From: Sipunculus nudus
Lineage: Eukaryota > Annelida > Sipuncula > Golfingiida > Sipunculidae
Length of the DNA: 64,000 bases
Reading direction: 5' to 3'
Assembly (NCBI GenBank): GCA_026874595.1
Contig: CM049306.1
Span: 9,755,019 to 9,819,018, forward strand
This document shows, piece by piece, positions 35,638 to 48,650 of this stretch (position 1 is its first letter; each line of letters starts with the position of its first letter). The position numbers and the translations under genes are program-made. Under the pieces are notes generated by a model. That model ran no database searches. It was not told the DNA's origin and saw nothing but the letters and a program-made list of their open reading frames with translations.

Positions 35638-37166
35638 GAGCTTATGAGATGGTGCGGCGTCATGTGTTGTGCGTCATCTGTACGTTAACCCATACTATCT
35701 CAAAAACGGCAGAAGCTAGCATCACCAAATTTTTTGCAAATAATCAGTCATCTGAAAAACTCTATCGGATTTTGCTTATTTTTTTTCTAAGTGCATTTTC
35801 TTAGATTTTATGGGAAAAAAAGCTAAAAAAGCTTTAAAAATCTTCTTCTCCGAAACTGTCCAGCCAAATTGTCCAATATTTCACAGAAATGATCCCTGGA
35901 ACAATCATTCTCAAGTTTGTTCGAATGGTACCAGTTCGGAGATTTTTGGCTGAGTTACTAGAGGTTAGTCATCTGTTCAAAAAAGCACACTAAAATTAAA
36001 ATCTCAGAAATGGCTAGAGCAAGAATCGCCAAATTTTATACCAATGTTTGTCACATATGTTATATCTGAAATTGAGGTATTGGTAGCGCCACCTACATTG
36101 ATGTGTTTTTTACAAGCGATGTAATTTTAAACTCTTCTAGCTTATTTATTATGAAACTGTTAAGCTGATTGGTTTAAACTTTACAAGAATTATTTTATGG
36201 TAGGGTTCTGCCAGGTTTATAAAAATAGATTGGGTAAATACAGCTTTAAAAAAAGCATTGTAGCCAATTGAAAAAGGCTTTCTGTGTTTGAAAACAGATT
36301 TGACAACATGCTAAGTTTCAGCAGCCAAGTCAAGAGGTCACTCAGTACAAACAGGTGGGGTCAAGACATCACCATGGCAACTGACCTGGCTCTGGCAGGT
36401 GTCTAGACAATGTGCAGAATTCCCAGATTATTGGAACAATATCTTTCAGCTGTTTGAAAAAAACTTGGTTTGCATTTTAAGAGAATCGGGTTTATCATCA
36501 GGTCACATGTGAACTGCTGCGCCCTCATTTTTGGTTGACCTCTGACCTTTCCTCGCTACCCAGCATCCATTTGTGCGTCTGTTTCCACACATAAACCCAC
36601 ATATCTTGGGAACTGTTTGACCGATCAGGCTAAACATTTTGCTAAAATGTAGCCCTTTGTTAGCTTTATAACATACACTAAAAATGGTGGCCCCACCTGC
36701 AACCATTTTTGCACAGCGTCCATCTGTTCATCTGCCTTGGGATAAAATCACTCATATCTCAGAAGTGGTTTGACTTATCCACCTGAAATTTTGCAGGTTT
36801 ATACATCCTAGACAATTTTCTCGATTTTATGACAGGTGGCGCCACCTACATTCACGTTTACGCTGCAGACATCCATGCTAATATGCAACACACCTCACTC
36901 TGTTCCCCTTGCCACTTAATCCATGCCTCACTTCACCCATCCACTCTGATTTCTGCGGATACACATAGTTGCTTGTTGACTACCCATATTCTAGTTTTAA
37001 AATGTCCTAGTCTGGAACTTGCAGGTCCGAAACATCCATTTTGCTGAAATCATAATGATTAAGGTAGATATGCAGGACTTAAGAGGATCAATATTAAATT
37101 TTAAAAATAAACCTCCATTCATACTCCCAAACTTTGCACAGGTTCGCATTAGGCCTGTAGGCCTTG
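35638..37166 (+). mobile_element. Family D element, copy D2 (carries F3)
   Basis: It starts TTTTTT|AGCGAACTGTGAGC, then GATGGTGCGGCGTC and GTTAACCCATACTATCTC. It ends GCACAGGTTCGCATTAGG, CCTGTAGGCCT and CTTG|TT (37163-37168). Body phrases shared with D3 include AACTCTATCGGATTTTGCTT and CAGCCAAATTGTCCAATATT. A family F tail (about 36480-36994) sits inside. Noncoding. Confidence 0.7.
36480..36994 (+). mobile_element. Family F fragment, copy F3
   Basis: It holds the F body phrases (GGTCACATGTGAACTGCTGC, GACCTCTGACCTTTCC, GCTTTATAACATACAC, GGTGGCGCCACCTACATTC) and the full F 3' end (GCGGATACACATAGTTGC, GTTGACTACCCATATT, CTAG|TT). The 5' hairpin is missing, so it is 5'-truncated. It is uninterrupted where F2 carries A3. 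Confidence 0.65.
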
Positions 37167-37169
37167 TTC

Positions 37170-38600
37170 TAAAGATAAATGATTGTGCATTCTGAAGATT
37201 GGGTCAGTTTTGAAAACCATCAGCACAGCCTGGGATGTTCCAGGTCAGTGAATTTTGTCTTCAAGTTTCTGAGAAATGGCATGAGTACCTATATATATCA
37301 TCCATGCCTATTAGATTTGTACAGGAATGGTTGTCATACTGTGAGGAGGCCTGTAATGGAACTGACTTACCCTAGCTAGATGAACATTAAACAAGCCCAC
37401 CAGTATTCTGATATCTGAAGCCTATTAAAGATATTTAAGATTATCCCTTAAACCTTTTATAGGAATAGGCCAGTAAAATGCAAATCCCACCACACATGGG
37501 CTCTTCTTTTAGATTTTATCCATGTGTTTATAACAGGGGGAGCCTGCTAAAATAATCCAAAAACATTTAGCAAGGACATCTGATGATTTCTGCACGAAAG
37601 GTTGGGTAATAACTGGCTTTAAATAAGGTGACAATGTCTGTGAAGTACTTGTATGTTATAATGATGGAATTATGTGCAGAAGTGTCTGTTTTCTGAGGCT
37701 GACTCTCTGCACAATTTCCTGGTTTGAGGATGTTGTTCTCCAGCACCTGGATGCTTCAAAAGAAAACACAGATTGATGCAAACTAGAAAAGATGGAGCAG
37801 CTGTGATGGGAAGCATAATAAGGAACCTTAAATCTCCACGAAAATGTTGATAAATGGCTGGATGGGATGACTGGATTTACTAGAGGATATGACTCTTCCT
37901 TTGAGGAGAATTACCTCTCCCTTGTGCCTACAATCTTGTTTAGGCAGCAGCAAATACGAAATAGATTTACTGTCGGCAAAACATGGATGATAAATACAGT
38001 TGTGACCACAAAGTGTCAGTTATGTAAATGTTGACTGTACTTGAGAACCAATGACTGTGTCCCTTAAACACTCCATGTCTCGTGAATTTTACTATAGAAA
38101 TGGAAGTTTTTGTATTTTTGGAGGAGAAGATCTTCTTCAGAAACAAGACAGTAGTCCAGACAAAGGAATTGATGAATCATCAGGATTCATTGAGAACATC
38201 TTCTGTTCATCTCTGGATATCTTCCTCTGGAGCTTCTTTGTAGACATCTTTTGTTTGCTAACAAGGCTTATGTGTCTGTGTGTTTCTTGTTTTCCCTTAG
38301 TCATTCACTTTTACATCAGCGTTTAATTCCCATAGAGACATGCTAATTTTTCTCCCTAATTCAGGCAATTCTTGTCCAGGACAGACTGCAATTTAATGAT
38401 CCTTGTTCATATTTTGGATGAATATGGTCAAACTTCTAAAGTAAGCTTCTATTATATGAATATAATCACTTATTATCAAGGCATCAGGATATCTCATTCC
38501 TGTTTAATTACTAGCCTGTGATTATTAATAATTTAGTATGTTCAGCATTTCTTGAAATCATGGCAGCCATAAATATGGTAAAGTTGAAATTTCTCCATTC
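37170..38600. other. Noncoding stretch
   Basis: No gene, RNA or shared repeat recognised. The frame at 38051-38326 shows no domain. Confidence 0.45.
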
Positions 38601-38609
38601 ACTTCTTGT

Positions 38610-39185
38610 TTAATTTGTTAGATGGCTCATCCAGGATTTTAATTTTGTGCAGTACCTGGCATGCCACCAGGCTATACCATACCATTTTTTGTGACACTCT
38701 TTTACAACTACAAATGCAGTAGTCAAATCAATTATATAACCAATCAAACTGAAACAATTAAAAACCTCCTCATGAGAGGTTGCCAGAATGTTTTTTAACC
38801 TGTTAATTTTTATGAATTTGTCTGTTTGAATATTTCTGAAGTATTTTGGTATATATTTTGGCATATATGCTCGCACGCATTGTGAATGGCCATGCAGGAA
38901 ACATGCAAGAATGTGACTGTGTGTCTGCATGTTGCTGAGCAACATAAAAAAAAGTATCCTATAACAACATAGGCATAGACTGCCATGCACCATCCACAGT
39001 TCTGATAAAGTCTTATGTACATACAGAGGAATGAAATGTTCTGGAATCATATTCAATTGTTTACTACCAAAACATTTTGTAACCATATGAAAAAGGGTAT
39101 AATGGTTCCATGGTGGTGCCTCCACATCCAAACCAGCCTCCAAGTTAGAGAAGATGACACAGAATGTCTTTTGAAGATGAGTCAC
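38610..39185 (-). CDS. Unexplained 191-codon open frame, doubtful
   Basis: This is the longest open frame not explained by a repeat or by the retrotransposon. The protein is rich in His, Cys, Tyr and Lys with a hydrophobic patch near its middle. I recognise no domain, signal peptide or catalytic motif, and the overlapping frame 38810-39022 is also open. The neighbours are noncoding. It may be a chance ORF; I give it little weight as a gene. Confidence 0.12.
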   Translation of the reverse strand: MTHLQKTFCVIFSNLEAGLDVEAPPWNHYTLFHMVTKCFGSKQLNMIPEHFIPLYVHKTLSELWMVHGSLCLCCYRILFFMLLSNMQTHSHILACFLHGHSQCVRAYMPKYIPKYFRNIQTDKFIKINRLKNILATSHEEVFNCFSLIGYIIDLTTAFVVVKECHKKWYGIAWWHARYCTKLKSWMSHLTN

Positions 39186-39563
39186 AAAACATATATCAGT
39201 CAGAATATCAATTTAATAAAATCTGAATTGAACACATGAATGACCTTTGTAAAGGTTTCAGTTATAACCATATGTATAGATATATATCACAAAATGTCAG
39301 TCATGCAGCAAAATTATTTTAATAAAACTTGAATAATTGATATGAAAGACCTTTATACAGGCCTAACCAGGTGTTCTAGACATTTATTGCATTCCATTTC
39401 TAATTTTTTAACATTCAGTTTTACTCTTTAAGAAAACATTTTATCCCGCATGTCTACACCAGACATAAGGGCTCAAATTTGTAATCAAATCTTTCATTGA
39501 CCTGAAATTAACCTCTGAATGTAAATCATACAACCTATTGATATATGCCATAATAGGAATATT

Positions 39564-39740
39564 AATTGCAAGGAATGCCCCAATTCTATTCTGATCTTTA
39601 TTAAAGAATAACAAGGAATGCCCCAATTCTATTCTGATCTTTATTAAAGTAGAACAAGGAATGCCCCAATTCTATTCTGATCTTTATTAAAGTATAACAA
39701 GGAATGCCACAATTCTATTTTGATCTTCATTAAAGTATAA
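39564..39740. repeat. 43-45-bp tandem array, 4 copies
   Basis: AAGGAATGCCCCAATTCTAT begins near 39568, 39613, 39656 and 39699, each followed by TCTGATCTTTATTAAAG. Copies are nearly identical. Confidence 0.92.
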
Positions 39741-39756
39741 TTACTGTTTAGTTTTT

Positions 39757-40789
39757 AGCCCTCAGCCCTTAGGCTGATGGGCTATTGTCGTCACCCAAGC
39801 TGTCTGTCTTGCCGTCCGTCCGGCGTCCGTTAACTTTTACCTTGTGAGCGGGATATCTTGAAAAGGATTCACCGTCAGAATTTATTTCCTCGGTAAAGAT
39901 GTATATCGACAAAATCTCGGTCAAGTTTGAAGATGGGTGACCTTGACCTATTTTTCTACATTTTAGAGCTGATTATAGAAAAACACTCAGATGCTTATTA
40001 CTCAGGAACCATTTGGTGGATTTTCACAAAACTTACTATAATTATTGGGACTGATAATCTGTACCTGCTACACAAGTTTGGTGGCGCCACCTACAATATC
40101 TGATTTTTAATGAATTTTTATCGGATTTTTCAACTTTGGGCTTGTGAGCGGGATATTTCTAAAAGGATTCACCGTAGGAATTTTATTTTTTCGGTGAAGA
40201 TGTATATTGACAAAATCTCGGTCAAGTTCGAAGATGAGTGACCTTGACCTATTTTTCTACGTTTTAGAGCTGATTATAGAAAAGACATTTACAAGCTTAT
40301 TTCTCAGGAACCATTGGCTGGATTTTCACAATACTTACTAGGATCATAGGGAGTGATGGTCTGTAACTGCTGCACAAGTTTGGGGGCGCCACCTGCAATT
40401 TCTGATTTTTAATGAATTTTTCTTGGATTTTTCAACTTTGGCCTTGTGAGCAGCATATCTCTAAAAGGATTCACAATAGGAATTTTATTTCTTTGGTGAA
40501 GATGTATATCGACAAAATCTCGGTCAAGTTCGCAGAGATGGGTGACCTTGACCTACTTTTCAAGGTCACAGAGCTGATAATAGAATAAAACTTAGAAGCT
40601 TATTTTTCAGGAAGCATTTGGTGGATTGTTATGAATCATGGTACATACCTCTGCATTTTAAATTTGTAACTGAGACATGTACAGATATACATCCATGTGA
40701 GAACAGATATTTAGTACTTGTTACTGTTACCACCTCTAAACACTGTTCTTTTTGCTGAGGGCTTTTGTCAGCTTCTGCTGATATTCTAG
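39757..40789 (+). mobile_element. Family E element, copy E1
   Basis: It starts GTTTTT|AGCCCTCAGC with hairpin partner GGCTGATGGGCT. A CCGTCCGTCCGGCGTCCGTTAA run follows. Three body units of about 300 bases have CTTGTGAGCGGGATAT and GTGACCTTGACCTA, and two of them end in a GGTGGCGCCACC-type site (40076, 40381). The 3' end is GCTGAGGGCT (40754-40763, exact inverted repeat of the 5' AGCCCTCAGC), the palindrome TCAGCTTCTGCTGA and CTAG (40786-40789). It abuts A4 with only a five-T run between. Noncoding. Confidence 0.75.
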
Positions 40790-42229
40790 TTTTTAGCTCA
40801 GCTGACTATAAGTCATCTGAGCTATAGTCATGGTCCATTGTCTGTCGTCCGTCTGTCTGTCCGTCCGTCCGTCCGTAGATGTGGCACGTTTTGAAACCGT
40901 AAGACCTAGGAATCCAAAATTCAGCATAATGTTAGATGTCCCCAAGATCTCCTACCAAGCGGAAAACTGGGTCTTTTCGACTTCGTTCCTTTGAGATATT
41001 AAGGAAAAACCTCAATTTTTTATTAAAAATCTATTTTCACACTTCAGGACTGCCTTATATCAAAACTACTCATCTGTTTATCCTCATATTTACCATAAAT
41101 ATTCCTCTATATTGTTCCTATGTACATTTAAGAAATTATGTCTGTATTATATAATTTAAAAAAGTTATGGACCCAAACATAATGCATTTTGTAAAAAATC
41201 AGGAAAGATATTTGATCACTTAACACAAAACATGTTAAAGCTATGGACCTTTTTTCCAGTAATATAACTTTAATTAATCAAAATTAAATTGTATACCCAA
41301 ACTTAGATGAAAATCTTTTAAATTTTTTAAAATATTAATAAAAATAAAAAATTGGTACCTTAAATTTTGCCTAACTTTGACCATGGCACGTTTTTTTCCT
41401 GTAAGTACTGTGGATTTAATTTTCACAGCATGTTTTTGCTACCTTTTCAACTGTTAACACCAAAAATTTGAAACCAGTTGATCAAAAACTGTAGATTTTA
41501 TTCAGGTTTTCAAGCACCATGTAACATATTTTTTACATCAAGCTAGTGTTATGCAGTTTGCAAGAGCTCAGCTCCCCAGCTTCAGCTCTTAGTTCCTTAA
41601 ATTCGTCATACAGCTAGATGTCTCCAAAATCCCCTACCATGCCAAGAATTTGGTCACTAGGACTTAATACCTTCAAGATATTATTGAAAAACTTCATTTT
41701 TCCATTAAAAACCAATTGTTACACTTCAAGACTGCCTAATATCAAAACCACTGATCTGACTTTAATCATAAATAATATACATATTTTTCATTCTCTATGC
41801 ACATGCCAGAATGATGTCAGTATTGCGTAACTGTTTTAAGTTATGGGCCCAAACATAATGCACTTTGTAAAAAATCAAGAAATATATTTACTCCCTTAAC
41901 AAGGGGATTGTTGAAGCTAGAGATTTTTTGTCAGGGATGTAACATTATTTAATCAAGATTCAATTGAATACCCAAAATTAGTTCTGAATTTTTCAAATTT
42001 TACAAGTTATTAGTATAAATGTAAAATTAGTAACTTAAATTTTGCCCAACTTTGACCATGGCACGTTTGTTTCCTGTGAGCACTGTTGATATAATTTTCA
42101 TATCATGCACACATAAGGATTTCAGCTTTTAAGTTTAGAAAGCTGAAAGATATTGGCCAAAAATTGTAGCTTTTATTTATGTTTTTATGAGACCCTGTCA
42201 GACTTTGGCTCTCTCAAGCCCCTCTTGAG

Positions 42230-43040
42230 TCACCTGTATGTTGACCTTGTTGAACTTTCAGCAAATTATGCATGCTTGAGGCGAGGCATACACTGGGAAT
42301 CCAGGCAGCTTATGGCCAGCCACAGTTGATCCAGGTGTCCAACCCAACTCATCTAGTAGTTTTTACCAACTACATTACAATAAACAATAAATAAATAAAT
42401 TTTTATTCGTTTTTAATAAAAAATTAAAGAAAAATAGAAAAGGAATTTGTAAGTTTATAATACCAGGAAATTAACTTGCAGTTACTGATGATATAAGAAT
42501 CTTGTATCGATGGATAGAATGTCACGTATTCCAAATAACAACATGCAGTCACCTATGGTATTTTTCAGTTCAATTTTAATGATAAAGAAGTAAATCATAT
42601 CATTCATTACTAATCATTAGGGATCATATGATGGAAATTAATGATAGACAAAGATGCAGTTGATAATATTAATCCAGATTCCTACTGTGTCTTGTGTGTA
42701 CATTGATGTGAAATTAGTCCAAAATGAATTTATTACAGTTATTTTTTAATATAAATAAAAGCCATAAAACCAGGTACTTGTGATCATTATTTAAATGTGT
42801 GAATTTTGTGTATTCTGGATTCTCAACATCATTGTTTGGTGAAAACTGAATAAATACCAGACATGGTGCGAATACTTTGTAATTGTATTTAAATACGAAT
42901 ATGATTATGTACTCCATTATAAAATTCTTGCATTAAGAATGGGAATTCAGGTAAAAATGAAAGTATATGAATACCAGTGCAAATACTTTCAAAATGTATT
43001 CATGAATGCATTCATGAATATATTCTTTAATATTATTGTA
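42230..43040. other. Noncoding stretch
   Basis: AT-rich sequence with no gene. It lies between the family A-like units and B2 and may be interior to A4 or unrelated. Confidence 0.4.
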
Positions 43041-44466
43041 TCACCAGACATAGTCTGGAGATACTATGGTTTAGGCACGGTTGCGCCGCTGCCGCCGCCG
43101 CAGAGATTTCTTTTGGACACAATAACTCAAAAAATATAGATATAGGTGAGAGGACGAAGCCTATTTAAAATGGGGTCATGACCTCAACTAGGAGAGTGAC
43201 CTTGACCTTGAATAGATCCATTTTTTGGGAAAATCACACAAATTCTTAAATATCTCAAGAAATCTTTCATGGATTTATCCAAAAATCAAGTTGGACAAAG
43301 ATCTTGGATAGTGATGTCATGTACCCGAAACTGGTGGTGCCACCTAGTATCCTTTTCTTGTTTTTGTGCCGTTTAATACCCCCATCATTGCCACTTGACA
43401 GTACTTTTAGCATCACAAGTCAAAAACTGATTGACAGATTTCTTTAATATTATGCATGTACATAGGTATGGGTTATGGGATGATGTATATAAAAATTGGG
43501 GTCATGACCTTTCCTTTGAGAGTGGCTTTGACCTTGAATATTACCATATATGGTGAAAATCACATAAAATCATGAATATCTTAAAAAGGGATGCATGGAT
43601 TGGTCCAAAAATCAAGTTGACGGAAGATCTTGGATAGTTTTGTCTTTTGCAGAAGATAGGTGGCGCCACCTGTTGTCCTTTTCTTGTTTTTTGCGCCTTT
43701 GAATACCCCATCATTGCCACTTGACAGTATATACTGTGAGCATTATAAGTCAAACAGTAATGGACAGATTTCTTTCATGTTATGCATGTATATAGATATG
43801 GTTTATGGAATGAGGTATATTTAATTTTAAATTTAATTTTAAAATTTAATTTAATTTAAATTATGTTTTTTAAATTAAATTTTTTTTTCAAATGTTGGAT
43901 ATTTTGGAATGCAGTTTATTGATTTGGGGTCATGACCGTGACTATGAGAGTGACCTTGACCTTGAATATTCCCATATTTGGTGAAAAACATAAAATCATG
44001 AATATCTTAAAAAGGGCCACTTGACAGCACTGTGAGCATTATAAGTCAAAAACGAATGGACAGATTTCTTTTATATTATGCATTTACATAGATTTGGATT
44101 ATGGGATGAGATATATTTAAATTTGGGTCCTGACCTTGCATATGAGAGTGGACTTGACTTTAAATATTGCCATATATGGTAAAAATCACCAACAATTATG
44201 AAAATCTCCAGTGAACCTGGGGGATAGCTTCAGCTAGTGGTCTGCACATGGTGTTGCATGATGTTTTGCCCAAACATCAGCAGTTCTGGGCCATGGTCAG
44301 ATTCTATAAATAGATATGATGGTCAGTGATAAATGAATTAGTGCACTGGGTGTACCACAGAGTCACAACTTGATCATTTTCCTTTGAGAGTGGTCTTGAC
44401 CTTTGGATGACAAAACCTCATTTGTCTGGCGATACTATGGCACCAGTGGTGCCAAGAAATGTCTAG
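43041..44466 (+). mobile_element. Family B element, copy B2
   Basis: The 5' hairpin is CCAGACATAGTCTGG, then GATACTATGGTTTAGG and a CCGCTGCCGCCGCCG run. The body units are homologous to B1 (GGGTTATGGGATGA, GGTCATGACC, TGGACAGATTTCTTT), with GGTGGTGCCACC at 43330 and GGTGGCGCCACC at 43660. An AT-rich self-complementary run occurs at 43818-43880. The 3' end is TTTGTCTGG (44421-44429), GATACTATG, the palindrome GGCACCAGTGGTGCC, then AAGAAATGTCTAG|TTTT. Confidence 0.75.
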
Positions 44467-46574
44467 TTTTAATAATCATTTCAGTTATATTTCATTTTAA
44501 AAATCATATGATTCTCTTATTATTTTTAATAAAAATTATATTTGGGACAGTATTTGTAATTTTTTTTAATTAATAGTTAAACCCTTATATATACTGCTTA
44601 TAAGTTTTATGGCCAAGTCAAAATCTGTGTGACAGTAGTACTCCATTTGTTAATAAAATAAATGAAATTATGTCTCCAAAGGTACTATCAAAATCATACA
44701 TAAGCTAAACAACAACAACTCATAATACAGCTTATATTTATTACCACACAACACCAGCATGTGCCTCATTTCTAAATAATTTTTTTTAATCATATATAAC
44801 AGCTGAGCGTCGTGACCCATAGGTCCCTTGTTTCACATATTGTTTTACAGGGAAACCTTTTCTTTCAGATACTTTTCTGTTATGGCCACCTCCACTAGAC
44901 AGATACCGGTCCTGTGAATAGTAACTAGTAGTCTTTAATTTTAGCAACTTGCTACCATTACAATGCAGGTAGAGCCTTAATTTAAATGTATAGGAGCAAT
45001 TCCTCCGTTGGGCTTTTATGAGTAACCTTTATTTAGAGAAACCATATTTAACTGAAGGTTTAATAGATCATCATGAAGCAGAGCCCTCTTAATTTTAATT
45101 CTGTCAATGGAAGAATGCAGCATTCACTTAATTGAAAAAAGCCATGCAGTATTGTTAGCGAACCTGTGAGCTTCTGCGATGGTGTGGCGTTGTCCGGCAT
45201 CCGTGGGCCGTCGTCCGTCGTCTGTATGTTAACCCATACTATCTTGAAAACGGCAAAGAGTTAGCATAAGGAAATTTTATGCAAAAAATTGGTCATCTGA
45301 AAAACTCTATCGGATTTTGCTTATTTTTTGGCTAACTGCATTTTCTTAGATTTTATAGGGAAAAAGCTAAAAAACCTAAAAAATCTTCTCCAAAACTGTT
45401 CAGCCAAATTGTCCAATATTTCACAGAAATGATTCCTGGAACAATCTCTCTCAAGTTTGTTCGAATGGTTTAAGTTCGGTGATTTTTTGGCCAAATTACA
45501 GCTAGTTGAACTTAGTCATCTGTCCAAAAAAGCATACTAAAATTACAGTCATAGAAATGACTGGAGCTATCATCACCAAATTTTATGCCAGTGTTGGTCA
45601 CATGAGTCATATGTGAAATTCAGGTTTTGGTGGAGCCACCTGCATTGACCTTTTTTTGTACGGGGGTCATTGTTCATCTGTATATCAACCCATAATTTCT
45701 CAGGAATATCAGGAGCTACCATCCCCAGATTTTATGCAATAACCTGTCACATATCAAATGTGGGATTCAGCTTATTTTTTGCTATCTGCTTTTATTTAGA
45801 TTTTATGGGGGAAAAGCTGAAAAACCTTAAAAAGTCTTTTTGTAAACAGTCTAGCCAAATTGTTCAATATTTTACAGAAATGATCCCAGAGGCAATGGTT
45901 TGCATTTGATGAATTTTAGTGGAGTTAAACGAATTTGAACAGTCATTTGGCCAAGTAAGCATACTGACATAGTTATCTCAGAAATGACAGAAGGTAGCAT
46001 TACCAAGTATTGTGCAAATGTTGGTCACATGACTCATATTTTAAGTTGCAGATTTTGTGGTGCCACCTACATTGACCTGTTTTTTATGGGCAAAAACCTC
46101 ATAATTTTAGCCACTTTCAGCTTAAAATATAAAGATGAAACTGTCAAGTTCAATCGTTCAATTTTTCAAAAGAATTATCCTAGTACATTGTTCTTTCAAT
46201 CATATCAGAAAAGCTTAAGTTGGGCTTATGGCCATTATTATGTCTAACTCAAACTGAGGACTGCAAAACTGTTCTTCTACAAAATTATTGTTTCAATTAT
46301 AACTTCTGTAACATGGCACAAAATTATTCTACGGTGGCCTTTGTTCAAGTTTACTTGAATGATTTTTGGCAGAATTATTGGACCTTTAACAATGAAAAAA
46401 CTGAATCTTTTATTTTTCTAGATATTTTGATAAAAAGTTTATGAATATTTCAGCTTGAAAAAAAAGCATTTTAGCCGAACTTTCAGTATGTGTAAACAGA
46501 TTTGCCAACAGGCCATGATTGTGTCTGTATATTTACATAGGTTTAGAAACTGCAAACTGTTTAAGATTTGGCAA

Positions 46575-46885
46575 TAGATCAAGAGTTCATTCAGTGCAGT
46601 CAAATATAGGTCAAGAGTTCAGTCAGTGCAGCCAAGCACAAGGCATGTGATCCCCTCATGGGTGACACGTGAACACCTCATGGGCACCACGTGATCACCT
46701 TATGGGTGTCATGCCCCTCAGGGCTGCATGTGGAGCCAATCTATTTATAGCTTTGGCAGACTGCCAACTGTATCAGATTAGGCAACAGGTCAAGAGTTCA
46801 CTCAGTGCAGCCAGGTACAGGTCAAAAGTTCACCCAGTCTAGCCAGTTGCAGGTCATGAGTTCACTCAGTGCAGTAGCCTGAGCT
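46575..46885. repeat. Irregular repeats within D3
   Basis: GGTCAAGAGTTCACTCAGTG and variants occur about five times. Between them lie three units of CTCATGGG..CACGTGA-type sequence (46645-46715), each containing an E-box or near E-box. Confidence 0.6.
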
Positions 46886-47784
46886 AGCAAATTTGTCACA
46901 GTTCACTCGGGGCAACTGCCTTTCTCACCTAAGCGTGGTCAGCCCCATGCATCAGACTTAAGGTAAGTTTGATGAATTGGCCTAATATTTTGACCTGTCT
47001 ATGTGTCTTTAATGGGTTTCTCGTTCACAAGACAGGTGTCACCACCTACAATGACATTTGCACATTGTGTAACTTTTGTGCCTGCTTATTTCTATAGAGG
47101 AATTTGATTTATCATCCTGAAATTGGGCATATTTATACCTATGGTATTTTAATTATCGTATACTTGTCGTATAAAAGACTGGTGGTGCCACCTACAATAA
47201 TTTTTTACACAGTGTGTGTCCCTGCTTATTTCTCAGAAGGGGTTTGATATATCAGTCTGAACTTGGGCATATGTATATATCTCTGAAACCTTTTTGTATA
47301 CAAGACTGGTGGTGCCAGCTACAATCATTTTTAGCTCAGCTGACTGTAAGTCAACTGAGGTATAGGAATGGCGCTTTGTCAGTCGTCCGTCTGGACGTCC
47401 AACCGTCCGTTAGCATGGCACAAATCATAACAGCTGGTCCTAGAAACTTCTTAGTGAACATCCAGGGAGGTCAATTAAAAATTTACTAGTAAACCTGAAA
47501 TTAGGTTACTGCAACCTTTTTCCTTTGAGCTATGGGGCTTGAAAGTACCCCCGAGAATAGTAAAAAATTTGATACAAAACCTCCATTATCTTGATAATTA
47601 ATGCATGGTTTGTCATGCATCTTGCCTTGAATATTGACCATGACTAGTTTTGTCAGTTCCTGAAACGTGGTGGTTTTCCTATTTTAACAACTATTTTTCT
47701 ATTTATTTACTATAAAATGACAACAATCATGTCAGTTTCTCAGCTGTCATTACATCTGGTGACCCAAAACCTGGGGTGTTTATT

Positions 47785-48463
47785 GATCACAAGTGGATGC
47801 CCTGTACTAATCACCCTGTCTGGCAGTCTGTCTGTTTGTATGTCTGTCTGTCTGTCAATCCGTCCATCCACACAAATTAGTTTCCAGATGATACCTCCAG
47901 TTAAGTTTGATATATTGGTTTCAAACTTAACTTATAAATGGCCCACCACTAAGGAATGTGTATGCATTTGAAGCCAAACTTTTCATCGCAAACCTTCCAT
48001 CTTCAAGATATTGCTAACCTGCCACTAGCGGGAGATTCTGTTTGATTTTTGGGTCATAGGTCAAAGGTCAAGGTCACAGGGCCCATCCATTTACAAATTA
48101 GTTTATGGATGATAATTCTGCTTTGGATAGACAGACTGGCTTCAAACTTGATTTAATAATGACCAACCACATATGTAAATTCATTTTGATTTTCAGGGTC
48201 CAGCGATCTAAGTTGAAGGTCACAGAAGCCACATCTTTAAAAAGATGGTGGATGCACTGTATAAATCAAACTTTTCATCCTGAACTTTCCAACGTTCACA
48301 CATAGCTTACTTGCCCAAAGTGAGGAAACCTGTAGAATTTGAGGTTATCTGGTCAGAGGTCAAGGTCACTTTTTAAAAGATTGTTACAATAATCCTAATG
48401 CTGCAAGTTAAAGGATATTAAGTTCTAAGATTTTTTTGTTACAAGGTCATTGGTTAAGGTCAC
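47785..48463 (+). repeat. Family C fragment inside A5
   Basis: It has GATGCCCTGTACTAATCACC, a GTCTGTCTG run, TGGCCCACCACTAA, and units with AGGTCAAAGGTCAAGGTCAC at about 48056. It ends where the Ty3 element was inserted, in TTAAGGTCAC. The family C sequence TCACAGGACTG resumes at 54891. Confidence 0.6.
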
Positions 48464-48634
48464 TATACACTCCGCCTTACACAGCAGGATGATCGAGGAT
48501 GAAACACCGAGATTTAACACAAACTTTATTACAGCCACCATTAGCCATAGACCTCTATATCCGGTACGTCACATCCTGTCCTTATATTAGGTAGTGACCA
48601 CTGCCAACACCTTCGCACACGGCGATACACTACA
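48464..48634 (-). repeat. 3' LTR of the Ty3 element
   Basis: 171 bp, about 97 percent identical by eye to 54719-54889. On the minus strand it begins TGTAGTGTATCG directly after the polypurine tract. It contains TATAAGG and AATAAA like its partner. Confidence 0.93.
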
Positions 48635-48650
48635 TCCCTTCTTATTTTTC
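48635..48650 (-). other. Polypurine tract (plus-strand primer)
   Basis: Minus-strand AAAAATAAGAAGGGA ends immediately before the 3' LTR start TGTAG. It is the expected position and composition for the RNase H-resistant primer of second-strand synthesis. Confidence 0.8.

Larger units (their letters stand above)
40795..44830 (+). mobile_element. Probable family A element, copy A4, divided by B2
   Basis: The 5' end is clear: TTTTT|AGCTCAGCTGACTATAAGTC, partner ATCTGAGCTATAG, then a (GTCCGTCC)n run. The body at 40880-42130 consists of two diverged units (TGGCACGTTTT, AAGACCTAGGAATCC, CCCAAACATAATGCA). A family A 3' end (CAGCTGAGCGTCGTGACCCA, TAGGTCCCTTG|TTT) lies at 44800-44830, with family B copy B2 in between. 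That both ends belong to one element is inference; 42230-43040 is not recognisably family A. Confidence 0.45.
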
